Below are positions 14,163-19,942 of a DNA stretch of 19,942 nucleotides, one piece after another (the stretch's first letter is position 1; each line of letters begins with the position of its first letter). Made by a program: the position numbers and the translations under genes. The notes under the pieces are model-generated. The model saw nothing but the letters and a program-made list of their open reading frames with translations. It ran no database searches and was not told the DNA's origin. The stretch is taken from contig DAOUMU010000553.1 of assembly GCA_034409055.1 (NCBI GenBank), forward strand, positions 1 through 19,942, given 5' to 3'. Source of the DNA: DAOUMU01 sp034409055. GTDB lineage: Bacteria; Chloroflexota; Anaerolineae; 4572-78; J111.

Positions 14163-15109
14163 CAATACTCCACAATGCTACGATAGGCAGACCGAATATA
14201 GAAGGTGGCCGGAACCAAAATGATCAGGCCGGTTAGATAGGCAATTGAAGCCCCGTAACCAAAGCGCAGTGAGCGGAAAGTTTGGGTGTAAATACGCAGC
14301 GACAGCAGTTCGGTTGAACTGGCCGGTCCTCCGCCGGTAATGATTTGCACCAACTCAAACGTTTGGAACCCCCACAGCGTTTGGAGAAAGCCGATAATCA
14401 TTATGATGGGAATCAACATCCGCAGGGTTATATGAAAAAATCGCTGCCAGGCCGAAGCTCCATCTACCTTGGCAGCCTCATATATATCGCTGGGAATGCC
14501 TTGTAGGGCTGCCAGCACCAATAAAATCGTAAAAGGCGTTTCTTTCCATACGTTGGACAGGATAATAAGGGCCATAGCCATAATCGGGCTACTTAGCCAA
14601 ATTTGGTACTCATCCATAAGCCCAAGCTGGGTTAGTAAGGCATTGAGCGCACCGTAGTCGGCATTGTAAATCCATTGCCACATCGCGGCATTGACAATGG
14701 AAGGTAACGCCCAGGGTAAAATAATCAGGCCGCGGACAAAGCCGCGTCCCTTGAAGTTTTGGTTCAAGACTAAGGCAATAGCTATACCCAATATCAATTC
14801 CAGAATAACGGAAGTCAAACTAAAAATCGCTGTTACCTTGAGCGAATTTAAGAACCGAGCATCATTAAGTAAGTTCCAGTAATTCTCCACACCAATAAAG
14901 CCATTAGTGTGGGGCCGGCTCACATCGTACCGAAAGGTGCTCAGGATCAATGAGCTAATAAAAGGGACTAACACCACCCCAAATATGGCCACAAGCGTGG
15001 GGATGGTTAAGGTCATCCCCAACCAGCGCTGATTGTTCAGGTTGGGCCATAGCGCGGCCCAAAATCTGTCACGGTGAGTTGCCTGACGGGTTTTGAATTC
15101 TTCGGACAA
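14162..15109 (-). CDS. ABC sugar transporter permease, MalF/UgpA type
   Basis: First membrane subunit of the carbohydrate importer, 315 residues: a soluble N-terminal tail of about 30 residues, then six predicted helices. The EAA loop (YEAAKVDGASAWQRFFHITL) contacts the ATPase, and FQTFELVQIITGGGPASSTE is the family's conserved periplasmic-loop block. The start codon is TTG at 15109 with AAGGA 6-7 nt upstream, weaker than for the binding-protein gene. It follows that gene by 112 nt, a gap containing a strong RNA stem, and overlaps the second permease gene. Confidence 0.92.
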   Translation of the reverse strand: MSEEFKTRQATHRDRFWAALWPNLNNQRWLGMTLTIPTLVAIFGVVLVPFISSLILSTFRYDVSRPHTNGFIGVENYWNLLNDARFLNSLKVTAIFSLTSVILELILGIAIALVLNQNFKGRGFVRGLIILPWALPSIVNAAMWQWIYNADYGALNALLTQLGLMDEYQIWLSSPIMAMALIILSNVWKETPFTILLVLAALQGIPSDIYEAAKVDGASAWQRFFHITLRMLIPIIMIIGFLQTLWGFQTFELVQIITGGGPASSTELLSLRIYTQTFRSLRFGYGASIAYLTGLIILVPATFYIRSAYRSIVEY

Positions 15110-15137
15110 ATTTTATTCCTTATCTATCTGGATACAT

Positions 15138-15177
15138 ACGGCCCGTTGCGCATCAAATTCGACCCGCAACGGACCGT
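15138..15177 (-). promoter_or_regulatory. 13-bp stem between binding-protein and permease genes
   Basis: In minus-strand RNA, ACGGUCCGUUGCG pairs fully with CGCAACGGGCCGU, one pair being U-G, around a 14-nt loop. No T-run follows, so it is not a full terminator. It sits after the binding-protein gene. Known importer operons often place such a stem there to protect the upstream mRNA, or partly end transcription, giving more binding protein than permease. Confidence 0.6.
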
Positions 15178-15221
15178 AGTCTAATGGACGTGGCTGAGTT
15201 TTGCTCGCTTCTGAGTAGTTG

Positions 15222-16751
15222 TTAGCGCACGCACTCAAACTCGGCCAGGCCCGCCGCCATTGCGTCAAGGGCTTCCTGGGCGGTTTGCCCGCCGGTCAGA
15301 GCCTTTTGTAACTCGGCCGCGGTCACGTCGACAAAGTCCCCGTACCAGGTCAAGGTTGACAGGCCGCGGGCGGTAGCCAACTGATTGGAGAAGCTAACCC
15401 AGAAGGGATAAAGGGCCGCCAATTCAGGCTCAGTGTAAAGGTCAACCCAGATAGGCAGTAGACCTATTTCCTTGGCCAGTTTTTTGTTTGTCTCGCGGCT
15501 GGTCATAAATTCAATGAACTTCCAGGCTGCTTCTTTATGTTGGGAGTTGGCCGGAATAGCATAGGCTTCCGGTAGGGTTAGGCTCGCGCTCTGGCCAGCC
15601 TCGGCACCCGGTACCAACCCAACTTGCACCTGACCGACAACGTCAGACAGCGTATCGTCGTTAGCATACGCCATCAGGCCGGCAATGCCCTGGGGCACAA
15701 AGAGCGAACCTCCCTTCAAGAAAATGTCCTGGGAGGTGGCCTGGTTATAAGTCAGTCCGGCCGGGTTTGACACTCCCGTGTCGAGGGAGTCGAGCATAAA
15801 CTGCACCGCCGCCAGAGTCTTGGGGTCTTTGTTGAACAGGAAGCAGCCATCGGCATCGACTATCTCACCGCCAAAGGCGTAGGTCCAGAAGTGGAAGTCG
15901 TTGACCAAGGCCCATAACTCTCCCCAGAAGGGGGCCATACCATAGTCAACCACCCCTGCTTCCTGGGCAGCCAGGCTTTGCGCCACCATTTCATCCAGGG
16001 TTACCGGCGGCGCGTCGAAGCCGGCTTCGGCCAGTTTGTCGGCATTGTAAAACATGAAACGGGTGTCGTTATTCCAGACGAGGCCGTGCACGGTACCGTC
16101 CGGGCAAGTGAACAGGTCAACCAGGCCCGGGATCATGCCATCGGTATGGCCCTCTGCCATAAAATCGTTGAGCGGCGTGGTCCAGCCGGCTCCACACCAC
16201 TGGGCCACCCAGCCGTTGTCGAACTCGACCACGTCGTAGGTGCTGCCGCCGGTGGCCATTTCAGGCACTACCTTGTCGGCCACAGACTCCCAGTCGCTCT
16301 GGATTACCTCGACCTGGATGCCGGTCTGGTTTTCAAACTCGCGGATGCGAGCTTCAAAGGCCCCGCTCAGGTCAGCCTCGTGCTGGGGAAAGATGACAGT
16401 GATGGTTTCACCCGTCGGTTCGGCCACAGCTACCGGCTCGCCCAGCATAGCCGCAGCATCAGCCGCGCTGGGAATGCACAACTTCCAGCCGATTTCAATC
16501 AAATCGACGTTCTCAATAGTGGCGTAGCTGTCATCAGTCTTGGCTTTGGCATTGGTGGCCTCGGCAATGGCCGGATAGGCCAGTACGTCGCCGTAGAATT
16601 TGTCGGCCAGCTTCGACAACCAGTCATCGGCCTGCACCACCACGTCCGATTCACAGGCCACCTCTTCTTGAGCCAGGGCAGTGGTTGGAGCCAACGTCAA
16701 CACCAACGCCAATAAGACAAAAAGGCTTACAACATTTGCTATTCTTTTCAT
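15222..16751 (-). CDS. ABC sugar-binding protein with N-terminal LysM-like domain
   Basis: Extracellular solute-binding protein (family 1 type) for the importer, 509 residues. The ATG at 16751 has GGAGG at 8 nt; a TTG at 16766 would precede the ribosome site's own gene and is rejected. Residues 1-27 are a signal peptide ending ALA. There is no lipobox Cys at the cleavage site, although a Cys lies at about 33. Residues about 33-94 resemble a LysM-type module (DDWLSKLADKFYGD, then LIEIGWKLCIP at its end). Residues about 115-509 are the binding fold (ITVIFPQHEADLSGAFEARI, AYAIPANSQHKEAAWKFIEF). A LysM module would tether the protein to wall glycan or a surface polymer. Its two cysteines (about 33 and 92) could form a disulphide. 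Confidence 0.93.
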   Translation of the reverse strand: MKRIANVVSLFVLLALVLTLAPTTALAQEEVACESDVVVQADDWLSKLADKFYGDVLAYPAIAEATNAKAKTDDSYATIENVDLIEIGWKLCIPSAADAAAMLGEPVAVAEPTGETITVIFPQHEADLSGAFEARIREFENQTGIQVEVIQSDWESVADKVVPEMATGGSTYDVVEFDNGWVAQWCGAGWTTPLNDFMAEGHTDGMIPGLVDLFTCPDGTVHGLVWNNDTRFMFYNADKLAEAGFDAPPVTLDEMVAQSLAAQEAGVVDYGMAPFWGELWALVNDFHFWTYAFGGEIVDADGCFLFNKDPKTLAAVQFMLDSLDTGVSNPAGLTYNQATSQDIFLKGGSLFVPQGIAGLMAYANDDTLSDVVGQVQVGLVPGAEAGQSASLTLPEAYAIPANSQHKEAAWKFIEFMTSRETNKKLAKEIGLLPIWVDLYTEPELAALYPFWVSFSNQLATARGLSTLTWYGDFVDVTAAELQKALTGGQTAQEALDAMAAGLAEFECVR

Positions 16752-16813
16752 TTTTCTTTCCTCCAATTATTGATTACTAATTTTTACAGGACAGCTATTT
16801 TTTTGTTTGTGGG

Positions 16814-16870
16814 GATAGGCTAACAACCTATCTTGTTACTTTTGTATGTTTTTTCGACACATCACCTCCC
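16814..16870 (-). promoter_or_regulatory. Possible leader peptide and hairpin upstream of the binding-protein gene
   Basis: In the 224-nt gap before the binding-protein gene, minus-strand GGGAGGTGAT (strongly complementary to the 16S rRNA tail) is followed by a GTG (16858-16860). That opens a 10-codon frame ending TAG at 16828. The stop falls inside the stem GATAGG (16827-16832)/CCTATC (16814-16819) with a 7-nt loop. Translation could therefore affect folding of the leader. The spacing of 4 nt is short, and the call is tentative. Confidence 0.3.
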
Positions 16871-16990
16871 TCATTAAACTACATTACTTATTTCTCCAAT
16901 AGATTATGTAGATTGACAGGCACTCATACAGTTCATTGGTAGTGATAAGGCTCATCCTCTACTCCTTGTCCCTTAATTCGATTTGGCCAA

Positions 16991-18028
16991 TCAGTTCCAC
17001 TCCAGTTTGACCACAGCCTCCAGGTTGTTGGGCCGGTCAGGGTTCAACCCCTTGGCCAATGATCGATAATGGGCCATCAATTGGAGGATCGGCAGGTAAA
17101 GCACATTTCGAATTGGCTCCGGCAGTTGGGAGGCAAAGGTGATGTCTGCTCCAACTTCCCCGATAGTCAAAGTTTTACCACCGAATTCTTGCACGTCCTG
17201 AATTACCGCTGCTTCGTGTCTCCGATTGACATCTGACAACAAGCCAATGACCAACGCACTGGGACTGACCATCGAAATAGGACCGTGGCGAAACTCTAAA
17301 AAGTGGAACGGCTCACTGTGGGTGAGGGTCATCTCTTTCATTTTGAGATTGACCTCGCAGGCGAGACCATAGCGGGGTCCGCTGCCCAAAAAGTAGAAAC
17401 GGTCTAAATCCAAATTGCTGCCCAGTGATTTCGCCCGGTCTTCATATTGACTGATAAGCTGCTGACCTAGCTCGGGTAAACGGTCCATGCCTCGCAACAA
17501 ATCGTCTCGCTCTGCGAGAAGGGCTGCCAGCGCAGTCGTCGTTACATACATTGAGGCAAAGGAACGCGTTTGAGCAACGCTCTGCTCTTGCCCCGCCGGG
17601 ATGACGAGGTTGACTGTCCCCATCGAGGCCAGGGGGCGTTCGCCATAGTTGGTTACGGTTATCACGTCACCCGGCTGGTTCTGTTGGAAGGTTTTGACGG
17701 CCCGGACAGTCTCAGTGGTTTCGGCGGAACGGCTGACTGCTACAAGCAAAGTTCGCCCTTCGGTGGCATAGGCAGTGGCCGGATACATCACCAATTCTCC
17801 GCCAGGAACGGCCCTGGCTGGCCGCCCTGTTAATTCCTGAAATAACGCGGCCGCGGCCAGAGAGAGATAATAGGTTGACCCGCAGCCAGTGAAAATAATC
17901 TGTGCATAATCCGGTCCGGCCCAAAGGTCTTGCAATGCGTCAGTGTGCTGAGTCACGACATTCAGCGCCTCCTGCCAGGCTGCCGGTTGGGTAAAAATTT
18001 CTCGGTAAGTAGCACTCTCTGTATTCAT
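16991..18028 (-). CDS. SIS-domain sugar-phosphate isomerase/deaminase (AgaS/GlmS-isomerase-like)
   Basis: 345 residues with two SIS (sugar isomerase) domains and no glutaminase part. The phosphate-binding loops read FTGCGSTYYLSLA (about 46-58) and VAVSRSAETTETV (about 97-108). The second domain carries LGSGPRYGLACEVNLKMKEMT, EPFHFLEFRHGP and the C-terminal KGLNPDRPNNL, all as in the GlmS isomerase half and in AgaS/FrlB-type deaminases. The expected reaction is conversion of an amino-sugar-6-phosphate to a ketose-6-phosphate with release of ammonia, or an aldose-ketose isomerisation. With a PfkB kinase and GatZ downstream, a galactosamine-6-P to tagatose-6-P step is the best guess. The ATG at 18028 has AAGGA about 6 nt upstream. 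A 40-bp sequence shared with the deoR upstream region lies just before it (18077-18116). Confidence 0.85.
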   Translation of the reverse strand: MNTESATYREIFTQPAAWQEALNVVTQHTDALQDLWAGPDYAQIIFTGCGSTYYLSLAAAALFQELTGRPARAVPGGELVMYPATAYATEGRTLLVAVSRSAETTETVRAVKTFQQNQPGDVITVTNYGERPLASMGTVNLVIPAGQEQSVAQTRSFASMYVTTTALAALLAERDDLLRGMDRLPELGQQLISQYEDRAKSLGSNLDLDRFYFLGSGPRYGLACEVNLKMKEMTLTHSEPFHFLEFRHGPISMVSPSALVIGLLSDVNRRHEAAVIQDVQEFGGKTLTIGEVGADITFASQLPEPIRNVLYLPILQLMAHYRSLAKGLNPDRPNNLEAVVKLEWN

Positions 18029-18076
18029 TTTTTTTCCTTTGTTGATAGGTTGAGTACTCGACGTGTATTAAGATCA

Positions 18077-18262
18077 TAGAACCAGAATTGACAATGAAAA
18101 AGTAACTTCCGGTAAGGGAGTTTCGAAATTTAAATCATCCCAAAACTTTCGGCGACGTGAAGCGTAAAACGTGAAACGTGAGGGTTTATGGCGTAAAAAC
18201 ATCACGTTTCACGCTTCACGTCACTTGCCCTGTGGGCCTGCCCTACGGGTTCACGGAGTTGG
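18077..18262. repeat. Dispersed element upstream of the SIS gene, copy 1
   Basis: Starts TAGAACCAGAATT, continues through AATGAAAAAGTAACTTCCGG, then an inverted repeat with arms GACGTGAAGCGTAAAACGTG (from 18154) and CACGTTTCACGCTTCACGTC (to about 18222), then TTGCCCTGTGGG and a GTTCACGGAGTTGG tail. The same order of blocks recurs at 19257-19470. Each copy lies immediately upstream of a gene: this one before the SIS gene, the other before deoR. It cuts off the amidohydrolase remnant that follows it on the plus-coordinate side. Confidence 0.7.
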
Positions 18263-18424
18263 GACAATTACCCGTACCGGGCACAGGTATTTTTTCGGAA
18301 CTGCCCTTAGTCCCATCGGCTCGGCCAGATGGTTATGGGCGTCAATCACTGGAAAGCGTGGTTTGGCTATAGTGGTCACTTTGGTTGTGAGCGCCGGACG
18401 GGGGCGGTATTCGGTAAGTAACAT
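18251..18424 (-). pseudogene. Amidohydrolase 5' remnant (COG2159-like), truncated at a repeat
   Basis: A 57-codon frame beginning at an ATG 36 nt after the deoR stop, with a proper ribosome site (AAGGA, about 7 nt). Residues 1-37 read like the start of a TIM-barrel amidohydrolase, with KPRFPVIDAHNHLAEP containing the metal-binding His-x-His. After about residue 38 the sequence becomes unrelated and runs into the repeat at 18262, ending at a TGA inside it. An intact family member has roughly 250-350 residues. It was evidently the second gene of the operon before being lost. Confidence 0.65.
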
Positions 18425-18460
18425 GACTGTTTCCTTATCCTGGCAACTGCCCGTAACAAC

Positions 18461-19240
18461 TTAAGCAATTAAAACCTCGACACCTTTGACCCTGAGCGCC
18501 TCAACAAAGTCCGGCGGCGTCTTAGAGTCGGTGACAAATTTTTGCATGGCGGTGATGGGTGCCACAAAGGCCGTGGAGACACGCCCACACTTGGTGTGGT
18601 CGGCGACAATGATTACTTCGCCGCCTTGGGCCAGAATAGCTCGATCTGTCATCGTTTCCGGCAAGTAGTCATTTGTCAGGCCAGGTTCAATATCCAGGGC
18701 CCGAATCCCTATAATAATTTTGTGAGCGTGTACTTCCGTCAGCGCCTGGGCAGTGATATGGCCAATCAGCGACAACTCACTACGACGCAAAATCCCCCCC
18801 AAGACCACAATATTGACCTCTGGGGCATCGATCAGGAGGTTGATGACCGGCAGCGAATTGGTAATGACCGTCAGGTGGCGATGCTGACGTAAATTACGGG
18901 CCACTTCTAAAACGGTGGTACCACTACCCAAGAAAACGGTTTCACCATCTTTAACCAGTTCGGCTGCCGTCCGACCAATTCGCTTTTTGTTTTCCGCTTG
19001 CTCTGTTTCCCGCTGTAAGGCCGGCAGTTCCGGTGGTGCCTTGGGCACAGCTATCGCCCCCCCATGAAAACGCTGAATTTTACCTTGCTCAGTTAGCGTT
19101 TCAAGATCACGCCGGACGGTCGCCAAACTAACCGATAAATGTTCAGCCATCTCAGTCACTGTGGCCCGTTGGTGTTGCTCCACAAAACGAAGGAGTTCTT
19201 CTTGGCGTTCAATACTGGAGAGTGAGAGTTTTAATTCCAC
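18461..19240 (-). CDS. DeoR-family transcriptional regulator (sugar-phosphate responsive)
   Basis: 259 residues, the normal DeoR length. The N-terminal winged helix-turn-helix reads VTEMAEHLSVSLATVRRDL and EQGKIQRFHGGAI (about 28-62). The C-terminal effector domain has the family blocks GSGTTVLEVARNL, VITNSLPVINLL, LGGILRRSELSLIG and VADHTKCGRVS, which bind a sugar phosphate. The start is GTG at 19240 with GAGGAGAGG just upstream. It is the first gene of the locus, ahead of the amidohydrolase remnant and the SIS gene, as with AgaR-type regulators in amino-sugar operons. A strong promoter with three phased TGATTG boxes lies about 300 nt upstream and may be its own operator. Confidence 0.93.
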   Translation of the reverse strand: MELKLSLSSIERQEELLRFVEQHQRATVTEMAEHLSVSLATVRRDLETLTEQGKIQRFHGGAIAVPKAPPELPALQRETEQAENKKRIGRTAAELVKDGETVFLGSGTTVLEVARNLRQHRHLTVITNSLPVINLLIDAPEVNIVVLGGILRRSELSLIGHITAQALTEVHAHKIIIGIRALDIEPGLTNDYLPETMTDRAILAQGGEVIIVADHTKCGRVSTAFVAPITAMQKFVTDSKTPPDFVEALRVKGVEVLIA

Positions 19241-19256
19241 ACGACCTCTCCTCAGA

Positions 19257-19470
19257 TAGAACCAGAATTAGTAATGAAAAAGTAGCTTCCGGTAAGACAA
19301 CCCCATAAAGCATCCAACCACGTAAAACGTAAAGCGTAACACGTAAAAGTGAGCCGTAGATAAATCATTACACTTCACATTTTACGTCATTGCCCTGTGG
19401 GTTCACGAGTTGGCCAGCGACATTAAACGGAAGTTACTTTTTGCCCCGCTGGCAAGCCAAATTCTGGTTT
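19257..19470. repeat. Dispersed element with terminal inverted repeats, copy 2, in the deoR leader
   Basis: The left end TAGAACCAGAATT with AATGAAAAAGTAGCTTCCGG (from 19257) is inverted at the right end as CGGAAGTTACTTTTT (19428-19442) and AATTCTGGTTT (19460-19470). The element is therefore bounded by inverted repeats. Inside are ACGTAAAACGTAAAGCGTAA (from about 19320) against TTCACATTTTACGTCA (to about 19389), and TTGCCCTGTGGGTTCACGAGTTGG. It shares block order with 18077-18262 and would form a long structured leader on the deoR transcript. Confidence 0.7.
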
Positions 19471-19536
19471 GATGAAATATCGGATCAAGAACGGTCACCA
19501 ATCGAGTGATTCATCTCGATCAAAAAACACATAAAT

Positions 19537-19593
19537 CAATCATATTTCAATCATAAACAATCATTATTATATCACAATCTGAGCGTTTGACAA
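19537..19593 (-). promoter_or_regulatory. Strong promoter with three phased TGATTG boxes (operon promoter/operator)
   Basis: On the minus strand, TTGTCA (19588-19593) and TATAAT (19566-19571) are separated by 16 nt, a near-consensus sigma-70-type promoter. Directly downstream, over the expected start site, ATGATTG occurs three times (19558-19564, 19548-19554, 19537-19543) at 10 and 11 nt spacing, one helical turn each. Repeated short boxes on one face of the helix are typical of DeoR-family operators. It faces the deoR gene 297 nt away, with a repeat element in the leader. Confidence 0.7.
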
Positions 19594-19610
19594 GCTTTTT
19601 TTTAGACCTT

Positions 19611-19670
19611 AAGGGTGAACTCTATGTCACGCAACGCGCCTTCGACCCCCTCCAGGGCGACACTCATCAA
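19611..19670 (-). pseudogene. Rearranged fragment of an M24 gene copy
   Basis: Bases 19624-19670 match 12082-12128 inside the intact M24 gene at 46 of 47 positions. The preceding 13 bases (AAGGGTGAACTCT, 19611-19623) match 12000-12012 of the same gene. The fragment is therefore an M24 copy with about 69 bp deleted internally. It is too short and broken to make protein, and is joined directly to the DUF4432-like remnant. Confidence 0.8.
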
Positions 19671-19815
19671 TCCGAATGTTCAATCACTTCAACTTCTACT
19701 CCCCCGCGCCAGTCCATCTGCAGCTTCGAGCAGTTTGATACCTGCTACCTGATCCATGTGTCCAACACGTTGCAGAATCTCCTGCCGGCTCCAATTGCGG
19801 TGATACAGCGAATTC
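19667..19815 (-). pseudogene. DUF4432 (aldose-epimerase-like) N-terminal remnant
   Basis: Minus-strand reading gives LYHRNWSRQEILQRVGHMDQ, then VAGIKLLEAADGLARGVEVEV, matching the opening of DUF4432 proteins, which have a galactose-mutarotase-like fold and sit in sugar operons. The start codon is gone: the hairpin repeat at 19816 abuts the first codons and brings an in-frame TAG. The frame ends at tandem TGA stops where the M24 fragment begins. About 40 codons remain of a protein normally over 300 residues. Confidence 0.65.
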
Positions 19816-19942
19816 GTAACTGCCTACCCTCATGTCATTCCGAGGAGCGCAGCGACGAGGAATCTCCGGCAACGAAGACAAATTCAAGGCGAAATGGGAG
19901 ATTCTTCACTCGCTGCGCTCGTTCAGAATGACATGGTAGGTA
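19816..19942. repeat. Long palindromic repeat (TGTCATTC family), copy 3, cut by the window end
   Basis: Begins GTAACTGCCTACCCTCATGTCATT exactly like copy 1 at base 1 and ends CATGGTAGGTA at the last base, just short of its expected GTTAC end. It differs from copy 1 at scattered positions (AGCGCAGCGACG versus AGCGAAGCGACG), so it is a separate copy. Its left end abuts the DUF4432 remnant. Confidence 0.85.

Noticed and set aside
16739..16766. TTG start for the sugar-binding protein at 16766
   Set aside because: It would place the strong GGAGG ribosome site inside the coding region; the ATG at 16751 lies 8 nt after that site and starts a normal signal peptide.
18171..18464. Plus-strand 97-residue open frame between the SIS and deoR genes
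   Set aside because: It runs opposite the amidohydrolase remnant and across the repeat; composition and context give no support for a gene.
19587..19931. Plus-strand 114-residue open frame at the right edge
   Set aside because: It is the wrong-strand reading of the M24 and DUF4432 fragments plus the hairpin repeat.
1..19942. Window as a closed circle because both ends carry the same repeat
   Set aside because: The two end copies differ at several internal positions, so they are separate copies rather than one overlapping sequence.

Overview
This window looks like a piece of a chromosome from a mesophilic or moderately thermophilic Chloroflexota-type bacterium (Anaerolineae/Caldilineae-like). 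The taxon is an inference from three things. One is a sugar-binding lipoprotein-like ABC protein fused to a LysM-type domain. Another is a two-subunit 2-oxoacid:ferredoxin oxidoreductase with a gamma-alpha fused large subunit. The third is intergenic DNA crowded with short hairpin repeats. Every recognisable intact gene lies on the minus strand, so transcription runs right to left. Both window edges fall inside copies of the same hairpin repeat (1-132 and 19816-19942), as expected if this is an assembly contig broken at repeats.

Right part (about 9300-19600) is one catabolic locus, in transcription order: DeoR-family regulator, amidohydrolase remnant, SIS-domain sugar-phosphate isomerase/deaminase, LysM-fused sugar-binding protein, two ABC permeases, an M24-fold protein lacking key metal ligands, an unidentified 67-codon frame, a PfkB sugar kinase, and a GatZ/KbaZ-type tagatose-bisphosphate aldolase subunit. 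The set fits uptake of an (amino)sugar, conversion of a sugar-6-phosphate to a ketose-6-phosphate (SIS), phosphorylation to a bisphosphate (PfkB) and cleavage (GatZ plus a GatY/KbaY encoded elsewhere). GalN/GalNAc or tagatose-type substrates are the best guess. The ABC ATPase and catalytic aldolase subunit are absent here. A strong minus-strand promoter with three helically phased TGATTG boxes lies upstream of the regulator gene.

Middle part (5598-8526) is a two-gene KorAB-type operon with a good terminator. Left part carries queG (epoxyqueuosine reductase), an L,D-transpeptidase-like envelope protein, a DinB-like protein and a DUF445 membrane protein.

The non-coding DNA is the unusual part. 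It holds at least five families of short palindromic elements. One has two copies, each flanked by an 8-bp target duplication and showing compensatory stem changes. Around the DeoR gene the repeats are mixed with gene debris: the first ~37 codons of an amidohydrolase, a 5'-truncated DUF4432 start, and a rearranged 47-bp copy of the local M24 gene. The sugar locus therefore appears to have been larger and to have been trimmed at repeat elements.
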